Assembly: GCA_003117195.1 (NCBI GenBank)
Contig: BDSI01000069.1
Span: 124,001 to 188,000, forward strand
Source: Eudorina sp. 2006-703-Eu-15
Taxonomy: Eukaryota; Chlorophyta; Chlorophyceae; Chlamydomonadales; Volvocaceae
Direction of reading: 5' to 3'
Length of the DNA stretch: 64,000 bases
Below, in pieces: positions 11,020 to 23,100 of the stretch. A program made the position numbers and the translations under genes. The notes beneath the pieces are model-generated. The model was given only the letters and a program-made list of their open reading frames with translations, searched no databases and was not told the origin of the DNA. Numbering within the stretch: position 1 is the first letter of the stretch; every line of letters begins with the position of its first letter.

Positions 11020-13547
11020 GGACGGGGCGGGAGGGGCCCCAATCGCGCAGCCCCGCAGCACGCTCCGCACGCCGGCCGTCAGTAGGCCATTGGCCATGGG
11101 TCAGGAAGTTGAGGATGAAGGGGAGGATGAAGGCGAGGAGGAGGGTGAGGAGGAGGGTGAGGAGGTGGGTGAGGAGGAGGGCCACCCTAATATCAGGTGG
11201 ACGGGGTCCTCTCTCGTGCGGCGGACTGAACGGAGTCCTGACGGAGGGCAGGCCGAGGGGGACGGGGAGGGGTCGACCTGGGGCCGCTGCAGCAGATCGG
11301 GTAGGCCGCCCGGTGCTTACGTTCGGAGGTCCTTCGGGCCCCCCCTCCCCTCCCCCCAACTTTGTTGAAGGAAGGAAGGAATGGGTGCGGTGTGATAATT
11401 GTTGAAGCGGGTGGATCCCGCAGGGGGGTGCCAGTTCAGGCAATGGGGTGTGGCGGTTGCACGGGGCATACAGGGTACAGCACAGCGGATCCGGCCGGGG
11501 CAGGTGGAGAGCCGAGGGCGGGGAAGAGAAGGTCCTTCCCGAAGGGACTGAGACCGCTGCGGCGCGCGCTCCGAGTCTGCGTCCCAACCCCCCGGCCCTC
11601 CAGGCACACCCACGGTCGCCAGCCGCCAATGTACGACACGTACGCTGAGCGAGAAACCTGTCCGAACGACACGTATACGTGTGTTTAGAAAAAGAACCCG
11701 CCCGACCGTGTGTGTGTATGTGGGGGGGGGGTCAAGCAACGACCTGTCACCGGTGCCACAAGGTGTTGGAATCCGTCGAGCGCAGGGCTGGGTGTGACGT
11801 GTCTTGCATGATCTGGTGGCGGTGGTGGGGACTGCCATTTCCACCTAGGACTAGGCGGTAGTAGGCGGTACGAGGCCAGGAAGGAACAATGGAGGTTGGG
11901 CGGCCACACAGCGGCGGTGTGCTGAATTCAAGGCAAACTGAGCTGCGAGACAGGAAGTCGGTGACGCTGTTGACAGGCGCCAGGTAGCCTGTCGTACTCA
12001 GCTCCAACCTCCAAGACGACGACACGCTCGACATTGAGAAAAAGGGTGTGGTACTTAGGCAGGCAGAACAGGAGTGCATGACATGCATGCGAGGGGCCGA
12101 GTTGCGCCCAATAGTTGCCCCTATGCGTATATAATATACTCATTGCCCGACCCATAAGATAACCAAAAGGCTGCTGTGTCGGAAGAACGCTGTCGATTTG
12201 GCGCGCTGTTGGTGTCGCGGCGTCGCGGAAGACTACCAGCTGGTGCGGGTCGGCTGCCTTGGCCACACAGACTCACACCACAATATACCCACCTGCAAGC
12301 AAAACGCCGTGTAGTCAGCACCGCAGAAGATGCCCCGAGACAATGCAGAATAACGATGCAAGAAAGGGTGTGTGTTATTTAAAGAAAATGTGTGTGTATG
12401 GGTACGTGTATGGGCATGCGGGCGTGTACATGTGTTTTTGGAAACTGCGAGGAGACTGTGGGACCGGGTCGTGTGTGTGTGTGTGTGTGTGTGAGAGCGG
12501 ATGTGCAGACATGTGTTTAATGAGAAGCCCACCCAAAACCGCCCAGGCCCGGATACTTACGAAACCCTGCGATTTACTTACCATCGGTAACACATCAGGA
12601 CAAACATGACAGGCAAACAAGACGACTGCGCCATCACCAGGGCGCATCGCAGGCAGGGGCGTGTGTGTCCAGGGACGCCCTCGGAGGAGGGCACCCAGAC
12701 CCCCGCTGCCCGCAGGGACGCGGCGGATCAGCATCGGGCAGTGCCGGAGGCATATGGCGGGCGGGTACTGGAACGCGTCAGCGCCAGTGCCAGTGCCAGT
12801 GCCGGGGTGCACCCGGGCGCAGACAGCAGCCGCCTCAGTGCCACAAAGTTCGAGACGGCCGGAAACTGATTGGGGTGGTATGCCATGACGCTTCACTGGG
12901 GGATCCACTTAGTGCAGAAAGTGCCGAAGTGCGATGCCAACTGTCGGCAGCAGGTGGATGATTGACGGTTCCTAACTTCCTATCTCTGGCTCCGGTTGCC
13001 GTACGAGATTGTGTCTTTCCGGTGCCTTGGGTTTTAGGATTCCTGAAACTTCTTTTACTTGGAGCGATGGAAGAAGCAGAGGATATCCTGACACAGGGAA
13101 AACTCCTGCCTGATCAGAGGGACGGCATGCACGTGTGGGGGGCGGGAGGACGAGTTGACAGCATGCATGCGCGGGCGGCTGCGAGCGTTGTCACCATGGC
13201 AATTGGAGCACATGCAACCATGATGCACCTGCGACTTCGCATGTGTTTATCGCGAGGATGGTCCAAACTACGCGGAGGCATGCGGGTCCGGACCTCGTGG
13301 ACTTGTGCGGCGTCCTGAAAGCAAGCAAGCGTGATGCGTCATGTGGCGGTGACGCGGGCAGGCGCCGGACACCACCACGCCCAACAAGTACTGAATGCCG
13401 TCATGAGAATTTCTCGGTCACCTCGACAGAGGAGTGTACCGTCGTTTCTAGCAGGACTGAATTCGTTATAAATATCAGGAATTTCAACATAACGGCTGTA
13501 GGGGAAGGGCTGCCGAACAGGGCGCGCGCGATCGTCGCGTCGCCACC
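11020..13547. other. Gene-poor spacer downstream of ARP6
   Basis: I could not support a gene in this stretch. It opens with ARP6 3' flank containing a GAGGAGGGT-type imperfect repeat (about 11105-11185). Later it has a GT microsatellite (about 12473-12493) and a short GCCAGT repeat near 12780. GC content falls rightward. Reading frames are short and show no known motif or consistent splice sites. I found no plus-strand TGTAA that clearly ends ARP6. Confidence 0.45.
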
Positions 13548-13961
13548 ATGGTTTCCTGCAAGTATCAAGGCAATGAAGAGTTTAAGAAGGAGGATTTTTT
13601 GAAAGCAGCAGCATTATACACGCAAGCTATTAAGGAAGACCCGCAGAACGCTGTCCTCTACAGGTACGGGAAGGAGCTGGCCTGCCGGTTTGGACGTACC
13701 GCTCCTACTCACAACGGACTGGGGCCAACCTAGACTGGTTGCCAACGGGGTGAAGTTGGGTTGGGCAGGTGCTGCCGGCACATCTGGTCCTTTCCCTTCG
13801 GACATATTACACCCGCGTGCCCAATATGACCATGCAACAACCGGTCCGCGGCTTTGTTGAAATTGAATAAGGTTACAAAGGCTTTGGAGGACTGGGAGAA
13901 GGGTGACTTCCGGAAAGCAGCTGTCCTGGAGACACAAGACAAGTTGCAGGAGGTGGTTTAA
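13548..13961 (+). pseudogene. Decayed TPR-protein fragment
   Basis: The first part (13548-13663) starts with ATG in a CCACC context and encodes a clear TPR helix pair: YQGNEEFKKEDFLKAAALYT, then QAIKEDPQNAVLY. It ends at a normal donor, AG then GTACGG. The continuation (from about 13838) reads NRSAALLKLNKVTKALED, the expected second part of such a repeat, but three defects are visible. The acceptor dinucleotide just before it is AA, not AG. The text then jumps from KALED to WEKGDFRKAAVLE, missing about ten residues usual for this motif. The frame stops at 13959-13961 after a single TPR unit. It resembles the TPR modules of Hsp90/Hsp70 co-chaperones. I read it as a degenerate duplicated fragment of a gene located elsewhere. 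Short direct repeats (about 13971-14000 and 14036-14062) follow it. Confidence 0.6.
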
Positions 13962-14208
13962 CGATTGCTTGCACATACACAGTTACACATACACAGTTAC
14001 ACGTATTGGCGTTGGAGCATTCCCCCTACGTCAAGTAAAGAGGGAATGTCAAGCAAAGAGGGAATGCGGCTTGATACGCCGAGGGGGACAATGACAGGGG
14101 CGGGGAAGAAAGTGAAGCACGACATGCGACAGGATTCTGCCGCAGCGGATGGATGATACTCGCCCACCAGGCCCACCATTCGTCCTTGTAAGGCTCCCTT
14201 ACTCCCGA

Positions 14209-15019
14209 CACCTGTCACGACCCTTGCCTCTGAACAGTTTCCTTCAAACGGTTAAGATGAATATGCAGTGTGACGGCTGTCAGAAAGGGCTGCTCATCTA
14301 TGTCGTCAACAAGATGAGCAGCCCTTGCTGACAGCCGTCACACTGCACATTCAACTTGCGAAGCAACAAAGTTGTGAGCAACAAAAAACGCGTCCAAGTT
14401 GGCCTTGGGGGCCGCCAGGTCCGTCTTGGCGGTCATGATCAGCTTGGCAACGGCAAGTACGCTCTTACTTGCCAGAGCGATGAGCGCTTGCGCCTTCTGG
14501 TCGAAGTCACTGCGCCTTCTGGTCGAAGTCACTGCGCCTTCTGGTCGAAGTCACCGTATTCATTGAGGAACCGCTCAGTAGGGGCTTAAAACTGATGCCG
14601 ATCTTCCAGTTATCGCCCCTCGTTTATGTTGTACAACATCCTGCAGAACACGGCAAAACGTTGAAACCAAACGTTTTGCTGTGTTCTGCAGGGTGTTGTC
14701 CAATGGAGAGGAGGGCGGTAACTGAAAGATCGGCATCAATTTGACCCTAATAAGCGGTTCCTCAACGAATATAGTGCCTTTCACCCAGAAGGCGCAAGCG
14801 CTCATCGCTATGGGGTACTTGCCGTTGCCAAGCTGATCATGACCGCCAAGACGGACCTGGCGGCCCCCAAGGCCAAGTTGGACGCGTTTTTTTGTTGCTT
14901 CTATTGTTGCTTCGCAAGGTCGTTGATGACATAGATGGGCAGCCCTTTCTGACAGCCGTCACACTGCACATTCATCTTTACCGAAGGAAGCTGTTCAGAG
15001 GTAAGGGTCATGACAGGTG
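14209..15019. mobile_element. 811-bp foldback (long inverted repeat) element
   Basis: The whole segment is one imperfect palindrome. It begins CACCTGTCACGACCC and ends with the inverted form of CACCTGTCATGACCC. The arms keep pairing inward through AAGATGAATNTGCAGTGTGA, a GCAACAA/GCGTCCAA block, the CCGCCAGGTCCGTCTTGGC block, GGAACCGCT and GATGCCGATCTT, down to a central hairpin around 14640-14695 (TGCAGAACAC / GTGTTCTGCA). The left arm is longer. It contains a nested hairpin (about 14267-14348) and three tandem copies of a 22-bp unit (about 14499-14555) that is single in the right arm. No transposase is present. Both arms contain matching coding-like frames, so the arms may derive from an element gene. 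No clear target-site duplication is seen. It may be a non-autonomous foldback or long-TIR Mutator-like element. Confidence 0.75.
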
Positions 15020-17163
15020 CCGCATCAGCCCCCAAGGACCAGGGGTCTCCAGGGTTTAGAGCCCCCGGACAGACTGTGCCGTACATGTGTCCTGCACGAC
15101 AGAGAGCCGCTGTTGCCCGCTCGCCTGTTGTCGTTTTGCGGCGTAGTTTGGCCCCTGTGGCTGTCTGGGCCACATGCAGACAACGGAGGCACAGGTGTAA
15201 CGGTCGCTGCGGGCGAGGGTGGAGGGTCAAGGTCAGGGTGTGTCATGAAGGTGGGATGGGGGAGGGGCGGTTGATAGGTCGACAGGATGTGGGGTCAGGG
15301 GCGAAGCCTGGGGTGGGGATGGCTCTTATGGGGGCGGGCCCCAGACTGCAGCCACGGGGATTTGGGTGGGTTTAGGGTTTAGGGCGGCTCAAGGCAAGGA
15401 GTGCAAGAGTGCTTCGTTCTTGTTGCCTCAGTATGTATCAGTATTCATGTAATCGGGGCCATTTGTTCTTTGTGAATTCGCTGCGGAGCAAGTGGCGGGG
15501 ATTGCTGACCCTGACTGGCGTCCCGTACTCAACACCATCCAAATGTCCAGACTCGGGCATTGGTCGCTCATGTTTTATTAAGGCATCTTTCAAGCAAGCG
15601 CAGAATGAGGCAGTAGTAACATTTTTCATGCTGTGGACAGTGTGGTTTGCCGATGCACCCCCTGGGCTTGCGAATAACAAAACCCTGGAAGATCCTCCGC
15701 GAGCTCGCCTCACGCCGCCGTCACCAAATTATTTACGATGATATATCCTAATTGTGGTTTGCAACGGTACTACACTGCACCTAACCAGACCGCGGACGCG
15801 AGGTTCAGCAGCGCCCTTGGGCAGTTGACACGAAACGGCCATTAAAAATACTGGAGATTTGGATTTTTAAATTTCGTAACAATACATTACCGATGTGCGC
15901 GCGAGCTTGCGGACTTCGTTTGCTGAACTCGAAGTCAATTCAACTACCGGGACTCACGTTCCGAGCGGTTGCCCGTAAGAGGGTATCTGCAAACACAGCC
16001 TGATGGAATCTAATTTTAATTGTAAGTTACATTCACTGATGTAAGGGGCATTGTGAGTCCGGCCATTCCGCTTCCTCGCGAAATATCTTACCTCAAGTCG
16101 CAACATTGGCGTCCGTCTGACAGGTGCCAAAATGCTGTGAGGGATCGCGTAACTTCTTGTACCTGCCAGCGGCGCAGTGTTCGCAGATCCCGTTGGACGT
16201 GCCCAACCCACCTTTTGTCGGTCACTTCACCTCGGAGCGACTCGCGCGCAACCCACAGTGGCCGCACTGCTCGAGGCAAGCGGAACTGCTTCAAGTGTAA
16301 CACCATCGGCCTATTTTAATTGTCCTATGACCTGATGCCTGGGACGCCGCAACTTTCCACGGCACACCTCGGGCAAGGCGTTCGTCCTTGACTCACCACC
16401 GTTCGAACTCGACAACATCGTATCTAGTGCCCGACGTTGGTTCGTTGCAACCTACGATTCCGTAACGGCGTGCGAGACGGTCTACACCTTTTGGGTCAGC
16501 TGTAAGTTGCACTTCAAGTTGTACCCGTCCACAAGCGATGTTTTCAATGCTCTTTCGCCCACGTTAAAGGGCATACTGGCGTTCGTTTTGCGCCTTCAGT
16601 CTTCGCACATACATATGGATACACCAGCCCTTCGGTAGCTTTCGGGTGGGCCATTGGAATCCTGGGCCGCAGACGTCTTCGTGTCCTCCAGCATGGGCCA
16701 ACCGCGGCCCTGGACTCTCCACCATCACCGCCCCAGCCTTGCCAACTATCGCCCAACGGTGCCATCTCCCAGCACTTCGCTCCACGATAGTGGTCGTGCA
16801 CCCAACGGGCACCAGCCAATCGCAGACCAGCCCTGCTAAATACGCCCCCGAACGCCTCTTCATGTGACGGAACCTTTTCACGTTACCGCTGGACGTGACC
16901 ATTCGTCCGAACAGGCCGTGCCCATGTTCTAATTAATCCGGGTCACCGGCACAGCAGCAGCGGTCGCGAATTCTGCAGCGAGCCTACCGAAGTTTGGAAA
17001 CCTCCCGCGGCTTCAGAGCTCGTCGATCATCGCCGTTGTCTGCAGTGATCGCCAGCTAAGCTACACACCCTGAGGCTGTGAACGCCGCACGTCGTCGTGC
17101 CGTCCATCTGGGGCAGGCTGCCGTGACAGTTGTGACCCATCGGTCAGTTGGGTCGGACCCATA
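15020..17163. other. Gene-poor spacer with telomere-like repeats, upstream of the AP2 gene
   Basis: No gene is supported. Two perfect TTTAGGG units occur at 15371-15384. From about 15390 to 17100 the sequence is noticeably less GC-rich and has only short frames without known motifs. The last several hundred bases must include the 5' leader and promoter of the AP2 gene that starts at 17164. I see no clear TATA box there. Confidence 0.45.
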
Positions 17164-20100
17164 ATGTCGCCAACGCTTGCGAACGACTCAATGTGTCGAG
17201 AGCCGCCGCCGGGCCCTCCACCCGCTGATGGGCAAGCCCTGGAGGTCAGCGGCGGCTATCCCGTCGGTACTGCGGTGTGCGGCGGCGGCGGCGGTGGCGG
17301 CAGCGGCGACGATGGCGGCGACGGCTGCGACGCCGCCTTCGGGGATGGTGGCATGGCCGCCGCGGCCAAAGCCGCCGCGGCGGCCGCGGTGGCACGCGCG
17401 GCCGCGCACAAGCCGCTCACGCCGCGGGCGGGCCATCATCTGCAGGCGTCTCCGGCGCCGCCGTTGATTATGCAAGCCGGCGGCGGGAAGGGCCCGGCCG
17501 GCGTGGCTTCGGCCGCCATGACATCCAGCCCCAACACTCGTCCATCGGCGGGATCCAAAGCGTCCGCAACAGGCTCGGAACAGAACCCGCAAGCCGTTCC
17601 GGCGTTGCCTTCATCAACAAATGTGCGTACGGCGAATGATTTGGACCCCGAAATAGCGGCGACGGCCGCCGCCGCCGCGGCAGCGGCCGCTGCTGCTGCG
17701 GCGGCGGCGGCCGCCGCCGCGGCGGCCGGTCCCGCCCGAGGAACCTCCGACTGTGAGAACCTGCAGCAGGCGTACCCCTGTCCGAGCTCCGAACGAGAGG
17801 CAGGTGCCGTACCGCAGCCTGCAGCTGCGCGGCTACAAGTACGGCAACGGCAACCGTACCATCGGGATCCCAGCTGCACGACCGTAACGCTAGCATCAGG
17901 GACTTGCACGCCGAGGCCGAGTCCGCGCCCCGCTGCTGCGGCCGCTGGGCAGGCAAGCAGAGCCGACGCCGGAGGTGGCGGCTGTGGCGACGACAGACCT
18001 TCGGGTCGTGTCGCGAAGAGCGGCGTGGCTGGCGTCGTAGGCGGTGTCCCCTGGCTTCGGAGTACGGGGCCTCCTATTGCTCGCAGGGCGGGTGCGGGGT
18101 CAGTGACGACCGGTTCTGGAGCCGTGGCGGCAGTGCCACCCAACGGCTACAGCCGAAAGCAAATGAGCAGGCCAGCGGCTGCGGCACCCAAGTGCAACAC
18201 GGCGGATGCCCTTCAGCAGCAGTTACATCAGCAGGACCAGCAGCAGCAGCAGCAGCAGGCGGACGGGGACTCTGCACTAGCTGCGGCCGCCGCCGCCGCC
18301 GCTGCCGCGGCGGCGGCGGCATCGCCTACGCCGCGATCAAACCCAGACGCGGCCGAAGCCGCTGCAGCAGCGGCGGCAGCAGCCGCGATGGCCGCCGCCT
18401 CTCCGGCGGCGGCGGCGGCGGCGGCGCTGCGGAGGGCCATCCGGGCCGCCGCGGCGGCGGGGCCGGGCGCCGATGGCGGCACCGCCGCCGGTGCTGCGGC
18501 GATGGACGCTGCGGCTGCGACGGCGGGTGCGGCTGCTGGGGTCGACTCGGGCGGAGGGGAGGTCTCCAGGAGCCTGCCAGCACTGATGGCGGAGTGGCAC
18601 CTGGGCAGACGTGCGGTGGGGCCGGCTGCCGACGGTGATCCGCGCTTGACGGCCCCTGCTCCCCGGTGCGCCAACGGTGCGGCCAACGACGGGGGCAATG
18701 GAGAGTGCGGTGGCACATTCGGTCGGGAGCCCGTCACCGAAGCGGGCGCGGCAGTGCCGGCGGCGGCAGCGGCGGCGGCGGCGGCGGCGGCGGCCCTGGG
18801 GGGTCCGGCTCTGGGCCGCGGGCCCCGAAACCGCAGCACGAGGTTCAAGGGCGTGTCGCTGTATCGCCGCACAGGAAGGTTCGAGGCCCACATCTGGCAC
18901 GAGGGTAAGAGGGGCGGCGGCGGCGGCGGCGGCGGGGCGAAAAGTGGAAGCGGTGGACTCTCGTGGGCCATCGTCCCGGCGGTCCTGACAGAAGATTGCG
19001 GGTGGAGGTGGCGTAGCGCGGGTGTGGAGCAGTCCAGGAGGGTTGACAGAGAAGAGGGGGAGGGAGGCACATTGGCTACAGGGAAGCGCGTTCGCCATCA
19101 TGATGTACGACCTCCGTCACGACCATGACGTGTCTTTCAACGGCACAGTCTCACCACAGCGCACTCGCAGTATCCGTGCAGAACGATGCGCTGGATGCCC
19201 TTCGCATCGTGCTGCCGCCCCGCGACCGTACTGCGGTTGCCCCCTGCAGGGGGGGGGCTCCACACTCGATTCGTGTGGGGTTAGGCCTTCCGGGACAGAA
19301 TATATAATGCTGCCGTACTGCTGTCGTACTCATGTTGTATTCAACAATTGTAAACCGCTGATGGAATCCGCCTACCCTGCGTGGATTCAGGTCGGCAGCT
19401 TCATATCGGCACGTACGGCACCGACATCGAGGCTGCACTGGTAAGCGCCGTACAGTATGCGCACGTTAGAAACACATCATGAATGCCCGACTTTGGTTGC
19501 CTCTGTTGAATGTAAAAGGTTTCTGCCCGGGCGATGAAACACCGTCCTAGGTCACGCCCCACACAACACCGTCAAAAGCAATTTGAATGCCAAAACATCT
19601 CTAGCGTCAAGGGGGGCCGCCGCGGTGCACATCCGACCTCAACACATGATTTGTTTGAAATGCGCTGCGGCTGCAGGCGTACGACAGGGTCTCCCGCTAC
19701 CTCCGCGGGCCCTCTGCCGTACTAAACTTCCCCACGGAGGCCGCCACGGCCGCCGCCACGGCCGCCGCGGCCGCGTCGGCGGCCGGTGGTGGCGGCGACG
19801 CTGCCGAAGGCGGCGTCGGCGGCGGCTCCTCCGGCGGCGGTGGCGCCAAGGCCACTGGCAGTGCGGCTGCTGCTGCTGCCCCCTTCGGCCAGCGACAGCG
19901 CCCGGGCTCCACCGGCGGGGCCCCCGGCGACTCCCCGTCCCCCCGGACTGGCCCCGACCCACGCCGCGCGGATGCCGCCAATGCCGCCCCTCAAGGACCG
20001 CCGCCCCAGGGTCAAGGTGAGGAGCACCACAGCACCCTTCACAGCCATGAGCAGCCAGTACTCGTTGAAAGCACGCACGCTGGCTTGCGCCGTCTGACCA

Positions 20101-23100
20101 TTTCCCCCCCCCCCCACAACCCACCCCCACAACCCACCCCCACAACCCAACCCCACAACCCACACCCACAACCCACATGCGCGTCATCGTCCTCAGGCCT
20201 GGGCGGTCGGTCCCGCGGGCCCGGGCGGAACGGACAGCACGGCAGCGGCGGCGGCTGCAGCGGCGGCGGCGACGACAGTGATGACAGCGCCGGTCCTGCA
20301 TCGCCAGGCCGTGCGGCGCCGCTGCCGCCGGCGCCGCCGGCGCCGCCGCTGGATGCACCCGGCGCGGTCGCGGCGAGTGGCGGTACGACACCGTCCGGCA
20401 GGGGTGGCGGTGGCGCGGGCCGCGGTATTGCGGCGCTGGCGAAGCCGTGGCCCAGCTCGCTGGCGGTGAGTGACGTACGGAACGCCGCCGGGTGCTTCAG
20501 AGCCGCGGGCCGTGACGGCGGCGACGACGGCGCGGCGGCGGCGGGGGCGTCCGCGGCTGCCGCCATCCGATCTGTACGACGTCGGATATCTGCGGTCGAG
20601 CCGTCGTCGGCGCCGCATTTCCAACTGCCGCCGTCGGCGCTGATGCGGGCCGCCAGTAGCAATGACTTGAGGACCACGGCGGCGACTGCGACGGCGGCGG
20701 CGGCGGCGGCAGCGGCGGCAGCCGCCGCGGCGCCACCCGCAACCCCGGCAGGCGTGACGCGCAGCCCCCGCGGCCGAAGCCGGACTGCCGGTGTTGGCGC
20801 AGCTGCGCCCGCCGCCGCTGCCGCCGCGGCGGCGGTCGTCGGCTGCGTCCCACGCGGGCCTGAGAAGCCGGCAGTGCAGCGGTTAGGGTTCGGTACCGAC
20901 CCGCCGATGACCCATGGGTCGGTTGCGGCGGACATGGAAGAAATCACCGCTCAGCCTGTCAATGGCGGCCGCGCCGCACTTGAGGCCGCGTCGGCTGATC
21001 TGGCGGCAGACCGGCGGCAGTCAGGACTACCGACGGCGCGCTCGCCACCGCCGCCACAGCCGCCGCCGCCAAGAGGCGCCAGGGACGGAGCGGCGGGGCC
21101 GCCGCCACCCTTGCGGTCCTCTTCCTTTCTAGACCGTAACTGCAATGGTGGCAGTAGCAGCTACAGTTGCAGCCACGAGTGCGGCGGCGGTATCCAAGGG
21201 CAGGCGGACGGTGTCGCGGCGCCCACCGGCGGCGGCGGCGGCGCAGCGAGTTTTACTCCGGAGTATGCCGTACCTGCGGAGGCGGCAGGCGATGCATGGG
21301 CGTGGGTTGAGATCGGCGGCGGTCGACCTCGGATGCTGCCGGGAGGGGTTCTAGATCTCGCGCTGCCGCTGTGGCCGTTGCTACAGCAGCTACAGCCGAT
21401 GGTGCCGCCGTCACCGACGTCGCCGACGACGCCGCTGCCGCTGCCGCCGTTGGCTCCGCCGCCGTTCCTTTCGTTGCCTCGCAATGTTGGAGGTCCCGGC
21501 GGCGGCGGTGGCGGCGGCGGGGGCGGTGGTATTGGTGGTGGTGGTGCGGCGGCGGCGGCGGGCCCATCTTTCTCGGCCTGGCGCTGGAAGCCAGTGTCGG
21601 CCGACAGCACGGCAGAGCCCACGGCCGATACCGACTCTGATCGCTATTGTTGGTCGTCGTACCGCTGCGGCGGCGATGGCGGCGGCGGTACGGCAGATGC
21701 TCGTACGCTTGACACCTCTGCCGCAGCCGACGGCGACGTCGCCATGGCGCCCGCCGACGACGCAGACCCGTCCGCCGACGCGGCCGCAATGACCCACGGG
21801 TCGGCGGCTCCGGAACCGATGGCGACTGACCCACGGGACGAGGATGAATGCGCTGTAGCCGCCCGACAGCCGCGAGCTGAGCCCGACGTGCGGTCGGTCC
21901 GGCAAGCGCACCGCGTTGCCGCCGAGCGACCCTTGGTCCTCCAGTGGTCCCTCCAGTCGGTGGACGTAACGCGCGGGACAGCATCCGACCCAGATGATGT
22001 CGGCGCGGCTGCTGGCGGCGGTGACGGCGGCGAGTGTGGCGGCGGTGCCGCCGGCCGCGGCGGCTGCGGCACCCCTCGGCGAGCCGCCGGGTCTGCGGCG
22101 TTGCGGGCTCTGCTCTCCGCGGGCGTACCGGCGGAGCTGTTGAGGGCGGTGCTGGCGCACACGGCAGCGGCGGCGGCGGGTACGGCGGGGGGCGCCGTCG
22201 CGGAGAGTGCGCACTGGGGCGGGGTTGAGCGGAAGGGTGAGGAGTCGCACGACGCAGCGGCGGCAGCGCTGACGGTGCCGACTCCAACGGCGGCGGCGGC
22301 GGCGGCGATGACGACAGGGGCCTCACCTCCGCCGACGCCCCAGCAGCGCCCGACGCACGGGAGAGTCCCCCAGCAGCCGCCCTGGCTCGCGTCGCCGTCG
22401 CTGCCGCCGCAGCCCACCCCACACCCGCCCCCGCCGCTGCCGCTGGGTCTACCTCCGGTCACCGCGGCGCCAGGTGCCATTACCCCGCAGCGGCCTCACG
22501 ATTACCCGCAGCAGCACCAGCAGCACCAGCAGCACCAGCAGCACCAGCAGCACCAGCAGCACCAGCAGCACCAGCAGCACCAGCAGCACCAGCAGCACCA
22601 GCAGCAGCTGGCCCTACAGTCCGGGGAGAAGGCGAAGCCCCACAAGCAGGCATCCGGTCGGCTCACCCATCTGGCGCAGCCGGCGGCAGCCGCGGCGGCT
22701 GCCGCACCCAGCAACCCAGCAATGTCCCCAGCGGCAGCCGCCGCCGCCGCGTTCCCTCCGCCTCCGCCACCGCTGGCCTCCGCACCGCTCCCCCGGAAGG
22801 ACGCCGCGGTGGCGTCCATTCTGCGCCACCTCGCACGGCCATCGTTGGCAAGGGCGGCGGCGCTGCCGAGGGCAGCGGCGGCGGGCGCAGTGACCCATGG
22901 GTCCAGCTGCCCGCCGTTGGCCGCCACCGACCTGCCGCCCGGCTCTTGCGCGCGCAACGCAGCCCCTCCTGCACCACCCCCTCCTCCTCTTCCTGCTCCT
23001 GCTGCTGCTGCTGCTGCTGCTGCCCACGACATAAACCTGCAGGACACGTCTCCGGCTGCTGCGCCGCAGCGCGGCGCGACTGAAGCTGAGGTTGCGGCGG

